Shown here piece after piece: positions 5,799-11,300 of a DNA stretch of 11,300 bases (its first letter is position 1; each line of letters opens with the position of its first letter). Where the stretch lies: NCBI GenBank assembly GCA_947038135.1, contig CAMQVM010000030.1, positions 1 through 11,300 of the forward strand, read 5' to 3'. Made by a program: the position numbers and the translations under genes. The notes below the pieces were generated by a model, which saw only the letters and a list, made by a program, of their open reading frames with translations, was not told the DNA's origin and did no database searches. This stretch comes from an uncultured Rikenellaceae bacterium (GTDB lineage Bacteria; Bacteroidota; Bacteroidia; Bacteroidales; Rikenellaceae).

Positions 5799-8666
5799 AT
5801 GAAAAAGCTATTTTTAGTAGACGCCTACGCCCTGATATTTAGATTTTATTACGCCTTTATATCACGCCCTATGCGCAATAGTGCAGGACTCAACACATCA
5901 GCAATTTACGGATTTACAAAGTTTATAAATGATCTAATGTCAAAAGAGCAGCCAAACCACTTAGGTGTAGCTTTTGACCTTTCGGGAGGCACGTTTCGTA
6001 ACGAGCTATACCCTTTATATAAAGCAAACAGAGCAGAGACTCCTGAAGATATAATACTCTCAACACCACATATAAAGCGCATACTTGAAGCTATGCACAT
6101 CCCTATATTAGAGATGAAAGGTTATGAAGCCGATGATATAATTGGTACAATAGCAAAGAAAGCGGCTTGTAATGACTTTGAGGTCTATATGGTGACACCT
6201 GACAAAGATTATGGACAGCTAGTGAGCGACTGTATACATATGTATAAACCTGCAAAGAGCGGCAAAGGCATAGAAATTATCAGCAAGGCACATATAAAGG
6301 AGTACTACGGAACAGACAACCCAGAGCTTATAATTGACATTTTAGCACTTTGGGGAGATGCTGCAGACAACATACCAGGAGTGCCAGGAATTGGCGAAAA
6401 AACAGCTATAAAGCTGATAAATGAGTATGGTGATATAGAGAAAATTATAGAGGCTGCACCAAATATAAAAGGCAAGCAGGGTGTGAATATTTTAGCGAAT
6501 ATTGAGCAGCTTCGACTAGCTAAAGAGCTAGCTACAATCGACTTAAATGTACCAGTAGAATACAGCCCCGACAAGCTGAAGGTAAAAGAGCCCGATTATA
6601 AGCTTTTAAGAGAGCTATATATTGAGATGAACTTTGCATCGCTAATGCCTACAATTGATTTTTGGGAGCGAGCAAACAACAAAAGCAAAGCCACAACTGC
6701 AGCTCAAAAAGCTGTACCTGCTAAACCAGCACAACCATCTCTTTTTGATGAGATAGAGCCACCACAAGAGGTAGCACCACAAGCCGAAGAGGTAGTGATA
6801 TTTGCCAGTGCACCTTCACCAAACAGAGCTCCTTCGCTATTTGATGAAGTAGAGGTGTCGTTAGATAGCATATCGCACCAATACACTGCAATAACCACTA
6901 TCGCCGAGCTTGAGCAGCTAGTAGCAATGCTGTCTATGCAGAGCGAAATAAGCTTTGACACTGAGACAACAAACTTAAATCCTTTGCTAGCTGATATAGT
7001 AGGATTATCATTTGCAGCAGAGCCACATAAGGCATACTACATACCTACACCAGTAACCGATAAAGAGCAGACACAAAAGATACTAGATATACTAAAACCA
7101 CTCTTCAAAAATAGCAATATTGCAAAGATTGGGCAGAACATAAAATATGACCTTTTAGTGCTAAAAAATTATGGCGTAGAGGTAGAGGGAACTCTATATG
7201 ACACCATGATAATAGACTCTCTGCTAGATAGCGATCAGCGCCACGGCATGGATTTTATGGCTGAAAGATACCTATCATACAAAACTATTCCTATATCAGA
7301 CCTTATAGGCAAAGGAGCCAAGCAGATAACTATGGATAAGGTAGAGCTTGAAAAGGTTACTCCCTATGCTTGTGAAGATGCTGATATAACACTTCAGTTA
7401 TACTACCTATTATGGAGCAAGGCAAAACAGCAGGGTCTTGATAAGTTATATTTTGAGGTAGAAGAGCCACTTATTAAGGTGCTCACCGATATGGAGTATG
7501 CTGGAATAAAGCTCGACAAAGATGCTCTTAGCGAGTATGCCAAAGAGCTAAATGAGGAGCTGAACAAAACTACCTTATCAATATATGAACTAGCAGGTGA
7601 AGAGGTGAATATAAACTCACCAAAACAGCTTGGCGAGCTACTCTTTGAACGTTTAAAGATAACCGACAAGCCAAAAATGACAAAAACAAAGCAGTATAAA
7701 ACCGACGAAGAGACCCTTACCTCACTAAGAGATAAGCACGCTGTTGTCGATTTGATACTGGAGTATCGCTCACTAAAGAAGCTGCTATCTACTTATGTTG
7801 AGGCTATACCTTTGTTAATAAACCCTAACACAGGCAGGGTGCATACCACCTACAACCAAGCAGGAACATCAACAGGCAGGTTAAGCTCAAACAACCCTAA
7901 CCTACAAAACATACCTATCAGAGATGAGAGAGGCAAGCGGATACGTAAAGCCTTTGTTGCTGAGGGAGATGACAAGGTTATTTTAGCGGCCGATTACAGC
8001 CAAGTAGAGCTTCGTATCATGGCTGCATTAAGCAAAGACAGCTCTATGATAGAGGCATTTAACAGCGGTGAAGATATTCACACTACCACAGCAGCCAAGA
8101 TATTTGGTGTGGAAATATCAGAGGTTACATCATCGCAACGTCGACAGGCTAAAAGTGCTAACTTCGGCATCATTTATGGTATATCAGTTTTTGGATTATC
8201 TACAAGGCTATTAATAGGACGTAAAGAGGCTTCAGATCTTATTGATGGTTATTTTGCACACTACCCTAAGGTTAAAGAGTATATGGAAGAGAGTGTAAAC
8301 CGTGGTCGTGAACTTGGGTACAGCAGCACTATGTTTGGACGACGAAAATACTTGGCTGACATAAATGCACCTAACGGAATTGTGCGAGGATATGCTGAGA
8401 GAAATGCCATTAACGCCCCTATACAAGGTAGCGCTGCCGACATTATAAAGATTGCCATGATAAGGCTTCACGCTGCAATTAAAGAGGGCGGGTTTAAGTC
8501 ACGCCTGATACTTCAGGTGCATGATGAGCTTGTGCTTGAGGTGTATAAAAGCGAGCTTGAAGAGGTTACAAAAATTGTTGTAGAGTGCATGGAGGGGGTA
8601 ATTGAGCTTCCTGTAAAACTCATTGCTGAGCATGGCAACGCTACATCATGGTTAGAGGCACACTAA
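5799..8666 (+). CDS. polA: DNA polymerase I with 5' nuclease, proofreading and polymerase domains
   Basis: PolA removes RNA primers and fills gaps in Okazaki-fragment maturation and in excision repair, including the patch left by UvrABC. At 955 residues all domains are present. The 5' nuclease (about 1-290) has D8, D60, E110/D112/D113, D135/D137, D187/D190 and the GVPGIGEKT helix-hairpin-helix (194-202). A Pro/Ala/Glu-rich linker covers about 291-362. The 3'-5' exonuclease (about 363-545) keeps its full catalytic set: D387 and E389 (DTET), D451 (NIKYD) and Y523/D527 (YACED), so proofreading should be active, unlike in Taq polymerase. The polymerase has motif A DYSQVELR (D732, E737), the O-helix K785-F789-Y793 and motif C VHDE (H908-E910). 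F789 is the residue that discriminates against dideoxynucleotides in E. coli Pol I (F762). The start lies 15 bases after queD. The linker holds the motif PSLFDE twice. Confidence 0.99.
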   Translation: MKKLFLVDAYALIFRFYYAFISRPMRNSAGLNTSAIYGFTKFINDLMSKEQPNHLGVAFDLSGGTFRNELYPLYKANRAETPEDIILSTPHIKRILEAMHIPILEMKGYEADDIIGTIAKKAACNDFEVYMVTPDKDYGQLVSDCIHMYKPAKSGKGIEIISKAHIKEYYGTDNPELIIDILALWGDAADNIPGVPGIGEKTAIKLINEYGDIEKIIEAAPNIKGKQGVNILANIEQLRLAKELATIDLNVPVEYSPDKLKVKEPDYKLLRELYIEMNFASLMPTIDFWERANNKSKATTAAQKAVPAKPAQPSLFDEIEPPQEVAPQAEEVVIFASAPSPNRAPSLFDEVEVSLDSISHQYTAITTIAELEQLVAMLSMQSEISFDTETTNLNPLLADIVGLSFAAEPHKAYYIPTPVTDKEQTQKILDILKPLFKNSNIAKIGQNIKYDLLVLKNYGVEVEGTLYDTMIIDSLLDSDQRHGMDFMAERYLSYKTIPISDLIGKGAKQITMDKVELEKVTPYACEDADITLQLYYLLWSKAKQQGLDKLYFEVEEPLIKVLTDMEYAGIKLDKDALSEYAKELNEELNKTTLSIYELAGEEVNINSPKQLGELLFERLKITDKPKMTKTKQYKTDEETLTSLRDKHAVVDLILEYRSLKKLLSTYVEAIPLLINPNTGRVHTTYNQAGTSTGRLSSNNPNLQNIPIRDERGKRIRKAFVAEGDDKVILAADYSQVELRIMAALSKDSSMIEAFNSGEDIHTTTAAKIFGVEISEVTSSQRRQAKSANFGIIYGISVFGLSTRLLIGRKEASDLIDGYFAHYPKVKEYMEESVNRGRELGYSSTMFGRRKYLADINAPNGIVRGYAERNAINAPIQGSAADIIKIAMIRLHAAIKEGGFKSRLILQVHDELVLEVYKSELEEVTKIVVECMEGVIELPVKLIAEHGNATSWLEAH
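6732..6848 (+). other. Repeated PSLFDE motif in the PolA linker, possible sliding-clamp binding sites
   Basis: Residues 312-320 read QPSLFDEIE and residues 345-352 read PSLFDEVE, separated by a Pro/Ala/Glu-rich stretch. QPSLF resembles the bacterial beta-clamp-binding pentamer QL(S/D)LF; the second copy lacks the leading Gln (it has RAPSLF). Both lie between the folded 5' nuclease and the proofreading domain, where a flexible clamp tether would be accessible. The repetition is directly visible; clamp binding is an inference. Confidence 0.5.
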
Positions 8667-8688
8667 AGCTAGAGGCGCTCTAAAAAGC
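8653..8688 (+). repeat. Imperfect short tandem duplication across the polA stop
   Basis: TAGAGGCACACTAAAGC at 8653-8669 is followed at once by a near copy, TAGAGGCGCTCTAAAAAGC at 8670-8688, with two substitutions and two extra A residues. The first copy contains the last polA codons and its TAA (8664-8666). The second copy also forms a 5-bp hairpin, TAGAG/CTCTA with loop GCG, but no T-run follows, so it is not a convincing terminator. It may be a slippage duplication. Confidence 0.5.
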
Positions 8689-8729
8689 AGGTGTGATAAC
8701 TAAGCACTATACAAATAAATATTATAACA

Positions 8730-9368
8730 ATGATAAAGGTTAAAGGGATAAAAAAGAGCTTCGGAACAATAGAGGTACTAAAGGGTATCGACCTAGAGAT
8801 TCATAAAGGTGAGGTGGTATCAATAATGGGTAGCAGTGGAGCAGGAAAAACTACACTGCTGCAAATTATAGGTACGCTACTACAACCAGATGAGGGCACG
8901 GTAGAGATAGATGGTGTTGATGTAAGCAAACTTAGCCGTAACAAAAGCGCCGATTTCAGAGGCAGTAAAATAGGGTTTGTGTTTCAGTTTCACAACCTGC
9001 TACCTGAATTTACAGCTGTTGAGAATGTGATGATCCCTGCAATGATAGCATCAAAAAGCAGAGATAAGAGCCGAGCACGTGCAATAGAGCTACTTACAAT
9101 GCTTGGCATGGATCATAGGCTAGAGAGCAAACCTACCGAGCTATCGGGAGGAGAGGCTCAAAGGGTGGCAATAGCTAGAGCGTTAATAAACTCACCATCG
9201 GTGATTCTTGCAGATGAGCCATCAGGAAACCTCGACAACAAAAACCGTGATGAGCTTCATGCTCTATTTATGAAGCTGCGAGATGATTTTGGGCATACTA
9301 TTGTGTTTGTAACGCACGACAACCACCTGGCAAATTTATCAGACAGAGTAATTACACTAAACGCATAA
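8730..9368 (+). CDS. lolD: LolD-type ABC transporter ATP-binding protein
   Basis: In Proteobacteria LolD is the cytoplasmic ATPase of the LolCDE complex that extracts lipoproteins from the inner membrane for transfer to the outer membrane. The 212-residue protein is a complete nucleotide-binding domain: Walker A GSSGAGKTT (34-42), Q-loop Q86 within FVFQFHNLLPEFTAVENV, signature LSGGE (138-142), Walker B VILADE (158-163), D-loop SGNLD and switch H196. The QFHNLLPEFTA stretch is characteristic of LolD and sets it apart from FtsE and MacB, though these are close relatives. No permease (LolC/LolE) is visible next to it, so it probably works with a permease encoded elsewhere. It follows polA after 63 bases and precedes the rhomboid gene by 23 bases. 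Family membership is sure; the exact substrate is an inference. Confidence 0.85.
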   Translation: MIKVKGIKKSFGTIEVLKGIDLEIHKGEVVSIMGSSGAGKTTLLQIIGTLLQPDEGTVEIDGVDVSKLSRNKSADFRGSKIGFVFQFHNLLPEFTAVENVMIPAMIASKSRDKSRARAIELLTMLGMDHRLESKPTELSGGEAQRVAIARALINSPSVILADEPSGNLDNKNRDELHALFMKLRDDFGHTIVFVTHDNHLANLSDRVITLNA

Positions 9369-9391
9369 CTTTATTACTTAAAATATATATT

Positions 9392-10003
9392 ATGATAACA
9401 TACATTATTATAGCAGTAACAGTATTAGTGTCAATACTCTGCTTTAAAAACAGAACTCTATTTTATAAGCTATCACTATCTCCTTACAATATATCGCATA
9501 AAAAAGAGTGGTATAGAGTTATTACACATGGCTTTGTACATGGAAGTTACCAGCACCTACTAATAAATATGTTTGTGTTGTGGTCCTTTGGCAGCTCGAT
9601 AGAGTCTATGCTTGCATATATTACTCCGCTGGGAAACATAGCTTATATTGCGCTATATATTGGGGCTTTAATATTTTCATCTTTGCCAGATGTAGTACAG
9701 AGAAAAAACGACTACAACTACAACTCAATAGGGGCATCAGGGGCGGTTACAGCTACGGTGTTTGCATTTATACTATTTGCACCATGGAGCAAACTACTAC
9801 TATTTATGGTTGTACCTATACCTGCAATAGTTTTTGGAGTTTTATATATATGGTATGAAAGCTACTCTAGCAAGCAAAACAAAGGAAACGTAAACCACCG
9901 AGCTCATATATATGGAGCGATATTTGGCTTTATATATCCTATAATCATAAAACCTTCGCTCATAGTAGACTTCATGAGTAAAATCATAAATTTTAACTTC
10001 TAA
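9392..10003 (+). CDS. Rhomboid family intramembrane serine protease
   Basis: Rhomboids are inner-membrane serine proteases that cut the transmembrane helices of other membrane proteins. This 203-residue protein has about six hydrophobic segments (roughly 2-17, 53-74, 79-97, 112-130, 134-154 and 172-190), the minimal bacterial architecture. The catalytic dyad is intact: S116 in GASGAV and H172 in AHIYG. The oxyanion-side HxxxN motif is present (H55, N59), preceded by the loop motif WYRVITHGFVHG, which corresponds to the WR region of GlpG. It is therefore likely an active protease and not a pseudo-rhomboid. It has no cytoplasmic N-terminal domain and no fused partner. The substrate is unknown. 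Its neighbours, a LolD ATPase 23 bases upstream and an AsmA-like protein 10 bases downstream, point to a role at the cell envelope. Confidence 0.93.
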   Translation: MITYIIIAVTVLVSILCFKNRTLFYKLSLSPYNISHKKEWYRVITHGFVHGSYQHLLINMFVLWSFGSSIESMLAYITPLGNIAYIALYIGALIFSSLPDVVQRKNDYNYNSIGASGAVTATVFAFILFAPWSKLLLFMVVPIPAIVFGVLYIWYESYSSKQNKGNVNHRAHIYGAIFGFIYPIIIKPSLIVDFMSKIINFNF

Positions 10004-10013
10004 AAATAAAGAT

Positions 10014-11300
10014 ATGCGCAAATTTCTAAAGATAACATTTTTCATTATTGCTTTAGTTGTAATATTAGTATCTGCTGCCGTAGGTATAACCCTCAACTAT
10101 ATTGTCACACCTCAAAAGCTTACGCCAATAGTAAACGACGTATTAACCAGCTACCTAAGCCCTAACACGAAGCTTAGCAAAGCAGAACTGACATTTTTTT
10201 CAACCTTCCCTAACTTCGCAGTAGAGATTGACAGCCTTATTGTAGCAGACTCAAGCTCTGTAAGTGTACTTACGCTCGAAAAGGCGGTTATAGTGATCGA
10301 CCCTATCGCTTATTTAACAAAAAAGGCAGTTGTTGTATCTGATATAAAGATTATATCTCCTGTTATCAACCTTATAGTAGATAAAAATGGAAAGTCTAAT
10401 ATCGATATGTTCATGACCCCTACTGTACTCGACACAACAGCAGTAGACACCTCTGCTTTTGACCTTAAATCGGTAGTTAGCTCAATAGATATAAAGGGCA
10501 TAAGCATGGAGAAAGGGGCAATATTGTTTGATAACAGATTAAAAAACACTGTTTTCAGCTCAGACAATATAAACTTATCACTTAATGGAGCATTCACAGA
10601 AGATAATGCGAACCTATTTTTAGACTTCAAGTCCAAGAATATCAACATTAAGCTAGAGGGTAAAGAGCTTATACAAAAATTTCCTTTTGCCATAACTACC
10701 AACTTTACATTAAACCGTAAAGAGAAGCTAGTAAAGATAGATAGCGCACGCACAAAAGTTGGCAATATCATACTAGGCGCAAAAGGCACACTTCAGGCAG
10801 ACACTATTAATAAGCTGCTGTTATGTGATATAAAATTTGGGTTAGGAACACCATCTTTAAAGGAGCTAATAGGCTATGTACCGTCAACAATACTAAAGCC
10901 TGGGCAGGGAGTTACAGCATCGGGCAAGGTGGTTTTAGTAGGTGCGGTAAAAGGTGCTTATGGAGCAGACACTATACCTGATATCACTTCGACGCTAACA
11001 ATAGACAATGGTAAGCTAAAGTTTGATGCAATGGAGTATGGAGTGCAGAACCTATCTACTAAGATGTCGGTACACGTTGATGGGGCAAAGATTCAAAATT
11101 CAAGCATTAACATATCAAACCTCAACATTGTAAGTGATGCAGGAATAGATATAACATTGAAATCTAAGATAACAAATATATTTGGCAACTCAAAAGTTAA
11201 TTTCTCAGTAAAAAGCAACACCAACCTAGACCAGGTTACAAAGGTGTTTCCTATGGCTGATGGTATTGTGCTTAAGGGGCGCAATATAGCAAACTTAACA
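10014..11300 (+). CDS. AsmA-like envelope protein (N-terminal 429 residues, runs off the window)
   Basis: The reading frame from the ATG at 10014 stays open to the right edge. It begins with a short basic stretch (MRKFLK) and a single hydrophobic helix at about 6-27, so the protein is anchored in the inner membrane with the rest in the periplasm. An AsmA-like start follows (residues about 35-75, QKLTPIVNDVL ... SKAELTFFSTFPNFAVEIDSL), then long runs of alternating beta-strand sequence with recurring elements such as LDFKSKNINIKLEG and VNFSVKSNTNLDQV. This repeated beta pattern is typical of AsmA/TamB/YhdP relatives, which form grooved bridges carrying lipids between the membranes. The C-terminal part is not visible. 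It lies 10 bases after the rhomboid stop and is very likely co-transcribed. Assignment rests on overall pattern; no catalytic motif is expected. Confidence 0.8.
   Translation, partial: MRKFLKITFFIIALVVILVSAAVGITLNYIVTPQKLTPIVNDVLTSYLSPNTKLSKAELTFFSTFPNFAVEIDSLIVADSSSVSVLTLEKAVIVIDPIAYLTKKAVVVSDIKIISPVINLIVDKNGKSNIDMFMTPTVLDTTAVDTSAFDLKSVVSSIDIKGISMEKGAILFDNRLKNTVFSSDNINLSLNGAFTEDNANLFLDFKSKNINIKLEGKELIQKFPFAITTNFTLNRKEKLVKIDSARTKVGNIILGAKGTLQADTINKLLLCDIKFGLGTPSLKELIGYVPSTILKPGQGVTASGKVVLVGAVKGAYGADTIPDITSTLTIDNGKLKFDAMEYGVQNLSTKMSVHVDGAKIQNSSINISNLNIVSDAGIDITLKSKITNIFGNSKVNFSVKSNTNLDQVTKVFPMADGIVLKGRNIANLT

Noticed and set aside
8670..8688. Hairpin TAGAG/CTCTA after polA as a transcription terminator
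   Set aside because: The stem is only 5 bp and is followed by A residues instead of a T-run, so it lacks intrinsic terminator form.
10310..10789. Minus-strand open frame of 159 codons inside the AsmA-like gene
   Set aside because: It is antisense to a continuous open frame with clear family character; it is a shadow caused by few stop codons on the opposite strand.
1..11300. Mobile elements, CRISPR arrays, tRNA or rRNA genes, defence systems
   Set aside because: No transposase or integrase, spaced repeats, cloverleaf sequences or defence-type domains were seen; nearly all bases belong to recognisable housekeeping or envelope genes.

Overview
The window reads as an ordinary chromosomal housekeeping segment of an AT-rich member of the Bacteroidota, most likely order Bacteroidales. 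The reasons are two promoters of the Bacteroidetes form (TTG or a degenerate version, about 20 bp, then TAnnTTTG), A/T-rich leaders without clear Shine-Dalgarno sites, and protein sequences resembling Bacteroidales orthologues. No genus can be named from sequence alone. There are no RNA genes, insertion sequences, prophage genes, CRISPR arrays or integrase sites that I can see.

Two gene blocks diverge from an intergenic region near 5116-5330. The minus-strand block, in transcription order, is oxyR (5115-4219), trxB (4206-3280), an M23/LysM lipoprotein (3275-2196), uvrC (2077-251, TTG start) and rdgB (starts at 267, runs off the left edge). Gaps of 12 and 4 bases and a 17-base overlap suggest mostly one transcript. 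The exception is the 118-base gap before uvrC, which holds an AT-rich hairpin. The block joins peroxide sensing, thiol reduction, nucleotide excision repair and clean-up of the nucleotide pool, with an envelope peptidoglycan hydrolase between them.

The plus-strand block is queD (5331-5783), polA (5799-8666), a LolD-type ABC ATPase (8730-9368), a rhomboid intramembrane protease (9392-10003) and a large AsmA-like envelope protein (10014 to the right edge, incomplete). Gaps are 10 to 63 bases, so co-transcription is plausible. The first two genes serve queuosine/pterin metabolism and DNA replication/repair; the last three are envelope functions.

I found no convincing undescribed system. The points most worth a second look are a repeated clamp-binding-like motif in the PolA linker, a promoter placed so that oxyR mRNA would be leaderless or nearly so, a possible shared operator midway between the divergent promoters, the TTG start of uvrC, and the grouping of redox control with DNA repair.
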